Position numbers and translations under genes: made by a program. A model generated the notes under the pieces. That model worked only from the letters and a program-made list of their open reading frames with translations. It searched no databases and was not told the DNA's origin. This document shows, in pieces, positions 1 to 10,405 of a stretch of 64,000 nt of DNA (position 1 is its first letter; each line of letters starts with the position of its first letter). This stretch comes from 'Nostoc azollae' 0708 (GTDB lineage Bacteria > Cyanobacteriota > Cyanobacteriia > Cyanobacteriales > Nostocaceae). The DNA is taken from assembly GCF_000196515.1 (NCBI RefSeq), contig NC_014248.1, positions 2,031,501 through 2,095,500 on the forward strand, given 5' to 3'.

Positions 1-2030
1 CTGTCAAATTTTAGAAAAGGTGCGAGCGCACGAACTCGTTGGTTAATATTTCGCCGGAATAATACTTTTGTCTCTGGTAGAAAATTCCGTGTAAATATCA
101 TTTGCCAGTCTTTCAAATATGTAGCAAATAGCCATCTTCGACCCAGAGAACCAATTCTAATTCCACCCACGCCATCATAACTGGTGTAAACATTATCTCT
201 GCCACTGGCATAATCTAATTCTCTAACTTTCGTCCCAGTCATGACATAAGTATTGCTAATTTCTCCATAATAAATTCGCGGTTTACCAATAGGAATACTT
301 TCACGAATAGCTTCACTAGAAGTAGTTAGCGCACTATCATTACCGCTAATGTCTTTAACAAAATATTCTGGTAAACCACCAGGAGCAACAGTATTCACAG
401 GACTCATGGTAAAGCCATAACCGTGGGTGTAAACTAAATTGCGGTTTACCCATGTTTTAGCTTGCTGTGGAACAGAATTATAGTCTAATTCCCTGGCTGC
501 AATTAGTACCTGACGTTTTTCGGTTGATGCGGTTGCTTCTTGGTTGGGTTCAATTTTTATTGTGTAACGATCAATATCAGCATCGGGAAATTGATAATAG
601 GGACGAATTTGTTGTAATTGGCGGTTAGTTTTTAATAATGGTTCTTGATCCCAAAGACGAATATTACGAATTGTTAGATCATTGACTTTGAGATCAGCTT
701 GGGTTAAGTTTCCCTGGGGATTAAAGGTTTGAGAATCAACTGCTTCTAAATCAAATGCTTGACGAGTAAAGTTAATAGTACGTTGGATGTAAGGCTTCTC
801 TCGCTGCAATTCATTGGGTTGAACTATTAAAGATTGGACAACAGCAGGTACAAGAAAATCACCTGTAATTATTAAAATTATATAAATACATAAACTATAA
901 ATTGCCCAACGATGATGTTGCGATTTGGGTTTCCAGAAGAAAGTTTGCCATAATAAATAAAATGCGAGCACTACAGCTAAAACACATAACATAGTGTCAA
1001 CTGGCAACTGGATCTTAGCATCGGTGTAACTAGCGCCAAAACTCACCCCACGGGGAGAATAAACCAGTTCATAACGACCTAACCAATAACTAAAGGCTAC
1101 TACCAACATCAAACAGCTACCCAAACCGAATAAATGACATTGTTGTGGTAGAGAAAAACCAGGAAAAATGCCTTGACTTAGACTATCTCCTGATAAAAGA
1201 TAGGTGAGACCAACGGACACAAAGCCATATAAACATAATCCAAGTAGCCAAAATGCCAAAAGTTCCCACAGAGGGAGTGAAAAAATATAAAAACCGATAT
1301 CTTTGCCAAATAAAGGGTCGTTGGTATTGAAGGGAGTAGAGTGGAAATAAAGTAGTATTTTACACCAATGTTGAGATAGTATCCAGCCAAAACCAAGACT
1401 AAAAATAAGTGCGATCGCTCTCAGCAAAAAGTGAGAATATATTAAGAGTGCGATCGCCATTACTAAAGCCACACCAAAATACCAGTCCTGAAAAATAATT
1501 GTGTGTCCGAAATTCCAAAGAATCTCTGGTCTAAATAGAATTGTAAAAGGTGAAATAACCTGATTAACTTCTCTATTCCAGTAACTTAGAGCGACTTGTC
1601 CATAATGGGTTACCATCAACCCCACCAACAAACTCAAGCCTAACGTCAGTGGTAACAGCCAGCGCAATCTAATTTCTTTGTATCCAGTCTCAACATAAGG
1701 AGGTTTATAGACTGTGCCATACTGTGGACTGAGAAATTTTGTGAGTTGCTTACTCAGTCTTGTCTCCTCATTTCTGACCAACTCAGTTTTCAGAGACTGG
1801 GGATATTTCCAGCGTTGTGCTAAAGCCAGATTAAAAAACAGATAGGTAAAACTAACACTGACCACACCCACCCATAAAGCACCCTTAGTCACCAAGCGCA
1901 GCAGAAATGTTTGCAAATAGCCAACTTCCTGAAACCAAAAAATCTCTGCCCCTAGATGGGAAACTATATCCCAGAATAGCCACAGCCCCAACAAAGCGAT
2001 AATAACTCTAAAGCACCATTTCCAAGACAT
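1..2030 (-). CDS. UPF0182 family membrane protein, N-terminal part (runs off the window)
   Basis: Reading leftwards from the ATG at 2030, one frame stays in phase to the window edge, giving about 676 codons; the 3' part lies outside. The first residues ([20 protein letters not shown]) form a membrane segment and further hydrophobic stretches follow in the first 300 residues. Near the left edge the frame reads [14 protein letters not shown] and [13 protein letters not shown], which I recognise from the UPF0182/COG1615 family. Members are usually 900-1000 residues with several membrane helices followed by a large soluble domain; their function is unknown. Two HIP1 octamers (1411, 1450) mark it as long-resident DNA. 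No frameshift is apparent because the start and the edge are in the same phase. Confidence 0.85.
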   Translation of the reverse strand, partial: MSWKWCFRVIIALLGLWLFWDIVSHLGAEIFWFQEVGYLQTFLLRLVTKGALWVGVVSVSFTYLFFNLALAQRWKYPQSLKTELVRNEETRLSKQLTKFLSPQYGTVYKPPYVETGYKEIRLRWLLPLTLGLSLLVGLMVTHYGQVALSYWNREVNQVISPFTILFRPEILWNFGHTIIFQDWYFGVALVMAIALLIYSHFLLRAIALIFSLGFGWILSQHWCKILLYFHSTPFNTNDPLFGKDIGFYIFSLPLWELLAFWLLGLCLYGFVSVGLTYLLSGDSLSQGIFPGFSLPQQCHLFGLGSCLMLVVAFSYWLGRYELVYSPRGVSFGASYTDAKIQLPVDTMLCVLAVVLAFYLLWQTFFWKPKSQHHRWAIYSLCIYIILIITGDFLVPAVVQSLIVQPNELQREKPYIQRTINFTRQAFDLEAVDSQTFNPQGNLTQADLKVNDLTIRNIRLWDQEPLLKTNRQLQQIRPYYQFPDADIDRYTIKIEPNQEATASTEKRQVLIAARELDYNSVPQQAKTWVNRNLVYTHGYGFTMSPVNTVAPGGLPEYFVKDISGNDSALTTSSEAIRESIPIGKPRIYYGEISNTYVMTGTKVRELDYASGRDNVYTSYDGVGGIRIGSLGRRWLFATYLKDWQMIFTRNFLPETKVLFRRNINQRVRALAPFLKFD

Positions 2031-2227
2031 TCATTTTTCTTAAATAAGAGGGAACAGTGATACAGCAGATTGCAGATCAATGAGGTACAGAATCTAAATT
2101 GAAACCTAGACAGCAAGAGAGTTTTACTCCTCACTCCTCACTCCTGACTCCTACTGTAACTGATAACTGATTGATAACTCATAACTGTTAATTCCAATTA
2201 CCAATTACCGTAAAAGCAGACCAATAA

Positions 2228-2890
2228 TCAATAATATGGATGGGATAACTCGATCTTACCTAAATTAGTCATTTCTTGATTTAGAGGAATGTTTTTTTCA
2301 GGGGAAAGGTATAGCAGATGGACAGCTATACCTTTCCCCTTTAGCATCGCTAACTGGGCTTGTTTAATAGAATGAGAGCGCAAATAAGTATTATTCAACT
2401 GATCGTAAAATTTTGTCATCAGCGCCAAAGAACCTTGATCACTCACATACCACAAACTACCCAAAACAGTTTTTACCCCTGCTTGCACAGCCAAACCCGA
2501 AAATACTAATTCTGCCTCATCACTACCCACAGCAGTTTTAAAGGCACTCAAAACCAACATTTCTACTTTAGGTTCTTCACTCAATCCTAATTCCTGAGAT
2601 GAAGACGGAGCCGCTTTTCTATTTTCTAATACTAAGGTTAATTTTTGGGGTTTAAATAGCTTTTATCCAGTATATTTAGGTTCTATTTGCAAGCTATTTG
2701 CACCAACAGAATCCACTTTTCGATCCTTATCTGTTCCAGGAATTTGACTTAAGTAATTAGCAGGAATTTCTCATACTGTAGAAGTTTCATGATTGATAGA
2801 TTCTTGGTTAAGAATAATACCAGACTCATTGAAAGCATTTGACTTTAAAGAATGATTTGGGGTAACTTGATGTTCATAGATAATTTTGCT
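2228..2890 (-). pseudogene. CHAT-domain protease remnant
   Basis: The last 118 codons read as the C-terminal half of a CHAT (caspase-HetF associated) peptidase domain, with LSAFKTAVG, the VQAGVKTVLGSLWYVSD block and a TKFYDQL stretch. In known CHAT proteins the cysteine sits in LSACxT; here that position is phenylalanine (LSAFKT), so the catalytic residue is lost. The same frame continues upstream to about 2890 but is interrupted by two stop codons, and no N-terminal TPR or effector-associated part is left. It is a dead gene. CHAT proteins act as proteases in bacterial conflict and programmed-death systems; a second decayed TPR-CHAT gene lies at the right end of the window. Confidence 0.8.
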
Positions 2891-3375
2891 ATGTACATGA
2901 TTATGATTTTCTAAGGGACAATAAGTGCCTAGGCAGTAGCTAATAATACCCTTAAGGCAAGATACTCTTAATCAAGAAATATCTAGTGGGAATATCAATC
3001 TTCTAGTTTGAAACTACCCAGAAAGTTTATCCTGCCAAGATTTAATAATTATTGATACATGACAGTGATAGGATAGTTAGCATACACTATTTGAAGTATT
3101 TTTTGATATACTATAAAAGTATATTTACTTATGAGCCAGCCGACAAACTTACTCATTAATAGAGGAATTCAGACCCAAATGTAGACTTTTTTAGGCAAAT
3201 ATGAAAGTACTTATAAAGTAAGTATTAAGTAGGCTGTATTACAGCTATGTAAAGATTTGAGGATTTGAGAGAGTGAGGATTAGCCGTAACGCACCGAGAA
3301 ATAAACAACCTATTCCAAATTTGAGAAATCCGGTTTACAGTGTATTCATTTTGAATTTAGAATTTGCGTTGGTAC
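2891..3375. other. Gene-free spacer with a partial dispersed repeat
   Basis: No coding region is supported here. The stretch is AT-rich with stops in all frames. From about 3290 to 3360 it resembles the middle of the 155-bp repeat found complete at 23351 and 30660 (the shared block includes GTATTCATTTTGAATTT), and it ends where the IS701-type element begins. Confidence 0.5.
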
Positions 3376-4726
3376 TAACGGGACATAAACAAAAATCAAC
3401 GCCAAATGTAGCCCAAACTGTCTCGATAAGAAGGAAACACGTCCAGATTCCAGTTGAACCAATCAATAAATAGAAAAGATATGGCTGTTCTCAACCCTTC
3501 TAAAGCTGCAGTAAAAGTATTCAAAGGTTTCTTAGCCCACCTTGGTCTTAATCCTCCAGTCCACTGATGGCAAAGAATAAAAGTGTAGGCACAGCAAACC
3601 AAAATAAAATGGCGCAGTCAACTGCTATTATCTCCAACTTGATATTCGTTGAGTCCTAACCATCCCTTGGCTTCCCTGTAAACAACTTCTACCCAATTTC
3701 TTTGAGAATATGTATCAACTATCCGTTGGGGTGTGACAATTGATGAAGAAATATTGGTAATAAAGTAGCCAATATCAGTGGCTTGAGAGAAAGTAGAACC
3801 GTTGATGACTATAGCAATATTGCCATTTCCAGTTAAGGCTGATATTTCTACTTCTTTAGTTACTACCCATAATGTTTTGGGTTTATCTAACTCCAGTTGA
3901 ATTTCTGTAAAAGCCTCTTGGGGTAAACTTTGTGCTAGTTCATCTAACCTAATTATTTGTGGACTATCCTCTTGGTCACTGGCAAGGACTTTGGGATTTT
4001 TAGCTAGTCCTCCTCAATACTTTCAATGCCGATTTTCTATCTTAAATAAGAAAGATATATTGTGTCCATATCCAGGATCTATAATTACTATTCCTGGTTG
4101 ATAACCACGGCTTAAGGTCAGATGTATTAATTTAATTCCTAACTCAGGTTTCTTCTTTCTTCTCAAATAGAGGGTCTTGTTTCCCTTTGGGTAAAGAATC
4201 ACCGTGGTGATCTAACTCTATATCTAATGGTAAGCTTTTACTGCCATCATATAGATGTGTTGTTACTACTACTATCCCATTATCCCTTTTCCCAATTTCT
4301 CCAATATATATATTTTCTTCCTACTCCATCCCTAAAATTCCCGCTTTTTCTATGGACGGAATCATCAATTATTAAGCTAAATCCTCTGGTGATTCTCCTC
4401 TGACTACACTTTTTCATAATCTCTAACCGACGGTCATTGACTTGGGAACTGGACCAAGGTGCTGCAGTTAAAACGTGGTGTTATCGGTGGTAGTTCACCC
4501 CTAGGGCATTCTGTGCCATCTTAAATAGGTTTTTTCTCTCACTTTCACCCAATAATCCCCCTAAATAATGTCTAAACTCCTTTTTTGCGCCTTATGAGTA
4601 AGTACATCATCAAACCTTTAACACCATCTTTCAAACCATGGTGCCCATTACTGGGGCAAACGTGAAAGCTACACCAAAACCGCACTATACTCCTTTTTAC
4701 TCTTAACTTTTATTTAAGTCCCGCTA
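3376..4726 (-). mobile_element. IS701-type insertion sequence, dead copy 1
   Basis: The low end reads TAACGGGACATAAACA and the high end, on the opposite strand, TTAGCGGGACTTAAATA; these match the ends of the second copy at 35082-36444, which defines the boundaries. No clear target duplication flanks it. The element is about 1.35 kb, the expected size for the IS701 family. Its two copies here are the same element in opposite orientation. Confidence 0.8.
3396..4640 (-). pseudogene. IS701-type DDE transposase, broken
   Basis: On the minus strand fragments of a DDE_5-type transposase are spread over several frames: the C-terminal block TFILCHQWTGGLRPRWAKK in one frame, the NWVEVVYREAKGWLG block upstream of it, and the DDS/H motif region near 4350. 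Frameshifts and stops interrupt the gene, so no full protein can be made. The residues match copy 2 (35163-36418) closely. Confidence 0.8.
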
Positions 4727-4908
4727 ATCATTCGTAGCGGATTAAACAGCAAACGCTTTATTATCAAGTAAGGAATCTAGGACTTCTGTGTAGACTGTAG
4801 ACCCCTAAGAGGGGAGGGATGGGGTACCCAATTCTGATAAATAAACCTCAGAGAGTCACAAAGCCTGGGGTATTATTAGCATCTAGGGTGGGATAATGTC
4901 GTTCTTTT

Positions 4909-4951
4909 ATAACCAACTCAATCAGTCCAATTGCCTGATTGAGTTGGTTAT
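4909..4951. promoter_or_regulatory. 17-bp perfect inverted repeat upstream of the cNMP-binding gene
   Basis: ATAACCAACTCAATCAG (4909-4925) and its exact complement (4935-4951) are separated by a 9-base loop and end 36 bases before the ATG at 4988. Neither strand has a T-run after the stem, so it does not look like a factor-independent terminator. It could be an operator palindrome, a 5'-UTR structure or a small repeat; the sequence alone does not decide. Confidence 0.55.
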
Positions 4952-4987
4952 ATACTAGTAGCAATCTTTTATATATAATTAGTAATT

Positions 4988-5413
4988 ATGCTGACTAGCG
5001 TTGATCGTTTGTTATTTGTCCGACGTGTTCCTATTTTTAATGAATTGCGAGATGATTTTGTAGTCCGACTAGCTTCAGTGATGAATGAGTTATCATATCC
5101 TACAAATCACAGTATCTTTAAACAAGGAGAAGAGGGGCGCTCGCTCTATATTATTGTATCCGGTCGAGTGGAAGTCCATATTGGGGATACCAAATTAGCA
5201 GAAGTAGATCCAGGAAAATACTTTGGTGAAATGGCTGTATTTGATACTCAGCCTCGTTCGGCTTCTGTCACTACTTTAGAACCTTGTGATTGTTTGGAAC
5301 TCACTCAAGAGCAACTTTATGATGCGATTGAAGAAACTCCAGAAATTGCTGTAAATATTATTCGTGAACTATCTCGGATCATTCGCAGACTGAATGAAAA
5401 TATTAGTCATTAG
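4988..5413 (+). CDS. Stand-alone cyclic-nucleotide-binding domain protein
   Basis: The 141-residue protein is a single cNMP-binding fold: a helical lead-in (residues 1-25), the beta-roll with EEGRSLYIIVSGRVEV, and the phosphate-binding cassette GEMAVFDTQPRSASV at about 81-95, including the conserved Glu and the Arg that contacts the cyclic phosphate. It ends in a C-helix (residues 110-140). There is no helix-turn-helix, so it is not a Crp-type DNA-binding regulator. In cyanobacteria such small proteins are thought to be cAMP or cGMP sensors acting on partners; the partner is unknown. It stands alone behind the inverted repeat at 4909 and converges with the cobyrinate synthase gene. Start ATG at 4988. 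Confidence 0.85.
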   Translation: MLTSVDRLLFVRRVPIFNELRDDFVVRLASVMNELSYPTNHSIFKQGEEGRSLYIIVSGRVEVHIGDTKLAEVDPGKYFGEMAVFDTQPRSASVTTLEPCDCLELTQEQLYDAIEETPEIAVNIIRELSRIIRRLNENISH

Positions 5414-5428
5414 TCACTTAGTCATTCA

Positions 5429-5453
5429 ATTTTGGATTTTGGATTTTGGATTG
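5429..5453. repeat. TTTGGAT heptamer tandem repeat
   Basis: About three copies of TTTGGAT follow the cNMP-binding gene. Similar copies sit just upstream of the DUF3067 start (about 7303-7322). These are the short heptanucleotide repeats typical of Nostocales spacers. Confidence 0.6.
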
Positions 5454-5570
5454 ATTACACGCATAAATCTAGGGTTTGTTACTATTAAGGAATTAAAGGA
5501 ATTCTAGGTTATATTCAGATGAGGCTAATTACTTATAATTAACTTTTTCCTGTTATCTCGACTCTATTCC

Positions 5571-6968
5571 CTATTCCCTCCTATATTTGAGACATTGTTG
5601 CAGAAAATTTTGGGGAATTTCTAAACTTTTTCCCCAGTGTTGATGGATGTATGAAGCATTAACATTAGGTAAATTCCAACCTTCAAATCCTGTATTTTCA
5701 TCACAGTCAAAGCGATAGGTATCAAATAATGGTCGTTGAGGATCAGTAATTACATGGGAACGATGAAATTCATGTCCATAAACATTTGTTCCAACATCAA
5801 ATAAGAAACTATCTTCTAAAGCTACTGCACGACGATATCCTAAAGTTAACTTTTTATCCATTTGTGCAGATGTGGGTAATATTCCTACCATTGACCAAGA
5901 TTTATCTTCAAAATCAATAATTTCCTCACATAAATACATTAAACCACCACATTCAGCAATTGTCGGTATTCCTGCACAAATAGCTGTTTTAACTGATTTT
6001 AAAATTTCCGTGTTTGCAGCTAATTCTGATGCAAATACTTCAGGAAATCCACCACCGAAATAAATTCCTTGAATATCTCTTGGCAATTCTGTATCTTTTA
6101 AAGGACTCCAAAATATTAATTCTGCACCTAATTTTTCTAATATATCTAAGTTATCTTGATAGTAGAAATTAAAGGCTTTATCTCTTGCAACGGCAATCTT
6201 AACACAAGATGGGTAAATAGGGAGATAGGAAGGTGAGAAGGTGGGGAAATAGGGAGACTTGAGGAGGGGTAATAGTTGTTCCCAATCAAAGCAAGTATCA
6301 CCTAAATCTGCAAGACGATTAATAATACTATCTAATTCTGGTAATTCTGCGGTGGGGATTAATCCCAGATGACGATCAGGAATAGTAATACTATCTTGTC
6401 TTCTGAGTACACCCAGGATGGGGATTTGTAGAGGTGCTAGGGAATTTTTCAATAATGATAAATGCCGATCACTTCCCACACGATTCAATACTAGTCCGGC
6501 GATTTTAATTCTACTATCTAATGAACAATAACCATGTGCGAGCGCAGCGACTGAACTAGACAACCGACTACAATCAATTACCAATACCACTGGTATATCT
6601 AATAATTTAGCTATATGTGCTGTACTGGCAAATGTCATGTCGTCGCCTTTATTTGAAGATTGACGACTGATGACTGACGATTGACCAACACCATCAAATA
6701 AACCCATAACTCCCTCAACTAATGCATATTCACATTTTAGGGAATGATAGTGAAAACATTCCTGTACATAACTTTCTGAAGTCAATACAGTATCTAGGTT
6801 TCGACAAGGACGACCTGTAACATATTGATGGAACATCGGATCAATATAATCTGGTCCGACTTTAAAAGATTGTATTGTGACTCCACGATGGCATAATGAG
6901 GCTAAAAGTGTGAGCGTTACAGTTGTTTTACCAACACCGCTACGTTCTCCAGCAATAATTATTGACAT
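5571..6968 (-). CDS. cbiA: Cobyrinic acid a,c-diamide synthase
   Basis: It is an ATP- and glutamine-dependent enzyme that amidates cobyrinic acid on the a and c side chains in cobalamin (B12) synthesis. The N-terminal P-loop is GERSGVGKTT, followed by the VGPDYIDPMFH block, and the C-terminal class-I-like glutamine amidotransferase domain has GGGFPE and AECGGLMYLC with the nucleophile cysteine. I prefer the ATG at 6968 (MSIIIAGERSG), which begins directly at the P-loop strand; an upstream ATG at 7004 would overlap the neighbour. Two segments look inserted: about 6640-6682 (VISRQSSNKGD) and 6204-6257 (SPYFPTFSPSYLPIYPS), both made of spacer-type repeat DNA. It follows the DUF3067 gene on the same strand with a 23-nt gap. 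Confidence 0.92.
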   Translation of the reverse strand: MSIIIAGERSGVGKTTVTLTLLASLCHRGVTIQSFKVGPDYIDPMFHQYVTGRPCRNLDTVLTSESYVQECFHYHSLKCEYALVEGVMGLFDGVGQSSVISRQSSNKGDDMTFASTAHIAKLLDIPVVLVIDCSRLSSSVAALAHGYCSLDSRIKIAGLVLNRVGSDRHLSLLKNSLAPLQIPILGVLRRQDSITIPDRHLGLIPTAELPELDSIINRLADLGDTCFDWEQLLPLLKSPYFPTFSPSYLPIYPSCVKIAVARDKAFNFYYQDNLDILEKLGAELIFWSPLKDTELPRDIQGIYFGGGFPEVFASELAANTEILKSVKTAICAGIPTIAECGGLMYLCEEIIDFEDKSWSMVGILPTSAQMDKKLTLGYRRAVALEDSFLFDVGTNVYGHEFHRSHVITDPQRPLFDTYRFDCDENTGFEGWNLPNVNASYIHQHWGKSLEIPQNFLQQCLKYRRE

Positions 6969-6991
6969 AAATAGTACCAATTTTAAATTGT

Positions 6992-7300
6992 TCATAATAT
7001 CCATTCGGAAGAGCGATCGCCCAAATCTAGAGGTATACTAACAGCCTTACCCAGTCGGGGACGCTCTTTTGTTTGAGTAATAAAAGTTTGTACTTGTATT
7101 GTTCCTCCCAAAGCATTGAGATAATTAGTAATGCTATCAAGATGCTCTTGGTATTGAGATTCGCTTAAAGGGAATGAAGCTTGTTCAAGATATTTCCACA
7201 TCACTTGCAGAAATATTTTCCCCTGAGTCCTGCGTAATTGGACATCATAAGAGTATCCCCACTTATCAATTAACAGTTGACGAAATTCCTGTCCTATCAT
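6992..7300 (-). CDS. DUF3067 family protein
   Basis: About 102 residues from the ATG at 7300. The blocks GQEFRQLLIDKWGYSYD and RRTQGKIFLQVMWKYLEQ are the hallmark of DUF3067, a family restricted to cyanobacteria and plastids with no known function. A longer frame starts at 7333, but its extra residues are encoded by the TTTGGAT spacer repeat, so I reject it. A HIP1 octamer lies at 7013. The gene probably shares a transcript with the downstream cbiA gene. Confidence 0.85.
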   Translation of the reverse strand: MIGQEFRQLLIDKWGYSYDVQLRRTQGKIFLQVMWKYLEQASFPLSESQYQEHLDSITNYLNALGGTIQVQTFITQTKERPRLGKAVSIPLDLGDRSSEWIL

Positions 7301-7623
7301 ATAAATTTTGGATTTTGGATTTGAGATTAGCAATCATATGCTGAGACGGTTTTTTCGCTGTGAAACATTACAGCCCATATCCTTCTGGGATCATGGCTGT
7401 TCTCAATTAGATTTTACATTTAGTTATGATGTTAAGTTCCGTAACTCCAGTATGATAAGCATATAAAGAAATGTAATGCTAACAGAAAAGATGCTAAAGA
7501 TATCTTGGAACAAAGAATTGTGGCATCGCTGATGGCCTTAGTATTTCGATTCAGACAAGGGTAGCTAAAGTGCTGGTACTCTTGTCAAGGTGCTTAACAA
7601 ATTACACAAAGAGCGCGTAGATT
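7301..7623. other. Divergent spacer between DUF3067 and petC
   Basis: No gene is seen in these 323 bases. The stretch must hold the petC-petA promoter on the plus strand and that of the DUF3067-cbiA pair on the minus strand. I could not pick a convincing -10/-35 pair. Confidence 0.5.
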
Positions 7624-8163
7624 ATGGCTCAACTTTCCGAATCAATGGACGTGCCTGATATGGGTCGTCGTCAGTTCATGAACCTGCTCACTTTTGGTAC
7701 TGTCACTGGAGTGGCGCTAGGTGCATTGTACCCTGTAATTAAGTACTTTATCCCTCCAGCCAGCGGTGGTGCTGGTGGTGGTGTGACAGCAAAAGATGAA
7801 CTGGGTAAAGATGTTAGTGTTAGTCAATTCTTAGAAAGCCATAATGTAGGCGATCGCACCTTGGTACAAGGACTAAAGGGAGATCCTACATATATTGTGG
7901 TAGAGAGTAAAGAAGCGATCACAGACTATGGCATTAATGCTATCTGCACCCACTTAGGTTGTGTAGTGCCTTGGAACGTAGCAGAGAACAAGTTTAAATG
8001 TCCTTGTCACGGTTCCCAGTACGATGCTACTGGTAAAGTTGTCCGCGGACCTGCACCCAAGTCCTTAGCTTTGGCTCATGCCAAAACACACAGCGACAAA
8101 ATCGTTTTAACCCCTTGGACAGAAACAGACTTCCGCACCGGTGAAGAACCTTGGTGGAGTTAA
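7624..8163 (+). CDS. petC: Cytochrome b6f Rieske iron-sulfur subunit
   Basis: This subunit carries the [2Fe-2S] cluster that takes electrons from plastoquinol and passes them to cytochrome f in the thylakoid b6f complex. Residues 1-20 include the twin-arginine-like MGRRQFMN motif, residues about 21-45 form the single membrane anchor, a glycine-rich hinge follows (SGGAGGG, 47-53), and the cluster ligands lie in CTHLGC (108-113) and CPCHGS (126-131). The 179-residue length is normal. petA follows 117 bases downstream, as in other cyanobacteria. A HIP1 octamer is at 7850. Confidence 0.98.
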   Translation: MAQLSESMDVPDMGRRQFMNLLTFGTVTGVALGALYPVIKYFIPPASGGAGGGVTAKDELGKDVSVSQFLESHNVGDRTLVQGLKGDPTYIVVESKEAITDYGINAICTHLGCVVPWNVAENKFKCPCHGSQYDATGKVVRGPAPKSLALAHAKTHSDKIVLTPWTETDFRTGEEPWWS

Positions 8164-8189
8164 TCGAGGGCTGAGTGTAGAGTCGTGAG

Positions 8190-8272
8190 TTATTAGTCTT
8201 GAGTCAACTCTTGACAACTGACCAATAACAACTGACCAATTATAACTGACAACTGACCACTGACTAATGACT
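8190..8272. repeat. Degenerate TGACAAC/TGACCAA heptamer repeats between petC and petA
   Basis: The petC-petA spacer is largely made of degenerate heptamers of the CAACTGAC type (for example GACAACTGACC occurs twice). They are non-coding and typical of Nostocales spacers. Confidence 0.6.
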
Positions 8273-8280
8273 TTATAGAG

Positions 8281-9282
8281 ATGAGAAACGCCTGTACACC
8301 AGCGAGGTTAACTCGCACTGCTAAAGTGATCTTAAACACATTAGTTATAGCTATCGCCACCGTGACCTTTTTCTTCACCAGCGATCTAGCCCTACCCCAA
8401 ACTGCTTCTGCTTATCCCTTCTGGGCGCAGGCAACCTATCCTGAAACCCCCCGTGAACCCACAGGAAGGATTGTTTGTGCTAACTGTCACTTAGCACCAA
8501 AAGACACACAACTAGAAGTACCTCAATCAGTATTACCTGACACTGTATTTAAAGCCGTTGTCAAAATCCCCTACGATACCAACGTACAGCAAGTAGGTGC
8601 TGATGGTTCCAAAGTCAGCTTAAACGTCGGTGCTGTACTGATGTTACCCGACGGCTTCAAGATTGCACCAGAAGACCGGATTCCTGAAGAAATGAAGGAC
8701 GAACTAGGTGATATTTACTTCCAACCCTACAGTGAAGACAAAGAAAATATCGTCATTGTTGGCCCCTTACCAGGCAAAGAATATCAGGAAATCGTCTTCC
8801 CTGTTCTTTCACCCAACCCTGCTACCGACAGCAATATCCACTTTGGCAAATATTCTGTTCATGTAGGTGGTAACAGAGGACGTGGACAAGTTTACCCCAC
8901 AGGTGAAAAGAGCAACAACAACATTTACAACGCTTCTGCTGCTGGCACAATTAGCAAGATTGCTAAAACAGAAGATGAAGACGGTAACGTTAAATATGTT
9001 GTTAGCATCAAAACCGAAGCTGGTGAAGTTGTTGACGATACCGTTCCCGCAGGTCCAGATTTAATAGTCTCTGAAGGAGAAACAGTTGCATCTGGTGATG
9101 CTTTAACCAACAACCCCAACGTCGGTGGTTTTGGTCAACAAGATGCAGAGATTGTCTTACAAAACCCCACCAGAGTTGCAGGTATGATTGCCTTTATCTG
9201 TTTAGTAATGTTGGCACAAGTGATGCTAGTGCTGAAGAAGAAACAGGTGGAAAAAGTCCAAGCTGCTGAAATGAATTTCTAA
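8281..9282 (+). CDS. petA: Apocytochrome f
   Basis: Cytochrome f is the c-type haem subunit of the b6f complex and reduces plastocyanin or cytochrome c6 in the lumen. A signal peptide (residues 1-44, ending TASA) precedes the mature start YPFWAQ, whose tyrosine amino group is the axial haem ligand. CANCH (66-70) binds the haem. The large lumenal domain is followed by a C-terminal membrane anchor (about 299-320) and a basic tail (LKKKQVEK). The 333-residue length is typical. It is co-oriented with petC and followed by a strong terminator. Confidence 0.98.
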   Translation: MRNACTPARLTRTAKVILNTLVIAIATVTFFFTSDLALPQTASAYPFWAQATYPETPREPTGRIVCANCHLAPKDTQLEVPQSVLPDTVFKAVVKIPYDTNVQQVGADGSKVSLNVGAVLMLPDGFKIAPEDRIPEEMKDELGDIYFQPYSEDKENIVIVGPLPGKEYQEIVFPVLSPNPATDSNIHFGKYSVHVGGNRGRGQVYPTGEKSNNNIYNASAAGTISKIAKTEDEDGNVKYVVSIKTEAGEVVDDTVPAGPDLIVSEGETVASGDALTNNPNVGGFGQQDAEIVLQNPTRVAGMIAFICLVMLAQVMLVLKKKQVEKVQAAEMNF

Positions 9283-9307
9283 ATTCTCTGCTAAATAATT
9301 TATTTTA

Positions 9308-9335
9308 GGACAGGCTATCAGCCTGTCTTTTTTTA
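9308..9335 (+). terminator. Factor-independent terminator after petA
   Basis: GACAGGCT-ATC-AGCCTGTC forms an 8-bp stem with a 3-base loop followed by seven T residues, 26 bases after the petA stop. Confidence 0.9.
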
Positions 9336-9361
9336 TCGGTATCAAGATCTTTCCTCAACTG

Positions 9362-9590
9362 GGTTGATCAGATTCAAACGGATTCCACAATCTCAGTTGA
9401 GTTATGCAACGAAAATCATTTACATTTCTTGTTATTAAAATCAGCCCATAGACTGAAGCAGTGCGCAGTACTGGCAATAATGGCATCACCTAAACTCATT
9501 TTTTCTGTTGTCGCAAAATGACCGCCTGGTTTAAGACATCTTTAGAGATTGGGAGAACTTGAGCAATCTAAATCAACAATGCGATGCCTG
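9362..9590 (-). pseudogene. PIN-domain (VapC-like) toxin remnant
   Basis: Reading leftwards, one frame gives VLPISKDVLNQAVILRQQ then KKMSLGDAIIAST, and the next frame gives LILITRNVNDF with TQLRLWNPF. Together these are the second half of a VapC-type PIN ribonuclease, with the GD-AIIA and TRN-DF blocks carrying conserved acidic residues. A frameshift near 9460 separates the two parts and the N-terminal half is gone. No antitoxin partner is left next to it. Confidence 0.7.
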
Positions 9591-9689
9591 CGGCGAGCGT
9601 AGCTATCGCTCTCATTCTACATCAATAGAGAGGAAAATTTAGAAAGGAGTCTGTTTCTGGCTTTCCATAGTGTTAAGATGAGGAAAGAG

Positions 9690-10054
9690 CCAAGATAAGA
9701 ATCAGGGTTGGGAATAGTTACGGATAGGGACTATCCATGAAGATGTTGATGAAAAATTCGTAACTGACCTCATATCCATAACATTTATGAAATGGACAAA
9801 ACTAATGCAATGGGCAAAACTAATGAACCAATTCCTAATATAACTAAACCACCAATAGTTAGTAAGAATTACTTGTGAGTAAATTGGGGAATTCAGGGGA
9901 AATCTTTGTTGAGGTACCCGGAATATTTTTACAAGTCTAATGACCTGTTCAACAAAAATACCCTTGGTAGAAAACTCTTTACTTCCTACCTTTTGTTCTG
10001 AGTTTCCATCGCATAATCCCTATCATGTTTTTCTACCTGTTCAAGGAGACTAGC
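9690..10054 (-). pseudogene. C-terminal part of a split IS5-like transposase
   Basis: From the IS4 insertion point leftwards the minus strand reads SLLEQVEKHDRDYAM, then after stops a block like KSFLPRVFLLNR and a tail like IGSLVLPI. I recognise a DDE_Tnp_4-type transposase whose catalytic middle has been deleted. Its N-terminal half lies beyond the inserted element at 12230-12570. The 10 bases GCTAGTCTCC (10045-10054, minus strand) are the target duplication left by the insertion. Confidence 0.7.
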
Positions 10055-10405
10055 CAATACTGCTCGGTTAAGGAAGAAGAGGAGGTAAGATCAGGAGAAA
10101 AGAGTTCGCGTTTGAGTTACGAGAATTAAGAGCCCCGTTAAAACAGAAAAGCCACACTATGAACAAAGAAGAGTGTCCCCATCAATAAATAATATTTAAT
10201 TGCTCAAATATAAAGGTAGATATAAAGGTAGAAACGCGAAAATATGATAAGGCTAAATAGCAGTTGTTAAAAACATAAAAGAAGGTTGATTGACAGTGGT
10301 ACTACCACGATAAAATCATTTTTTACTCAGGAACTTGGAGCGCGTCTTTTTCAGAATCCTAGGATTACTTCTAAATTTAGGAGGTGGTATTTCTAAATAT
10401 GAAAT

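Noticed and set aside
3273-3473. Open frame of 66 codons at the IS701 border
   Set aside because: It crosses the IS end into the transposase antisense strand and has no family features.
4909-4951. Palindrome read as a terminator
   Set aside because: Neither strand has a T-run after the stem and no gene ends just before it on either strand.
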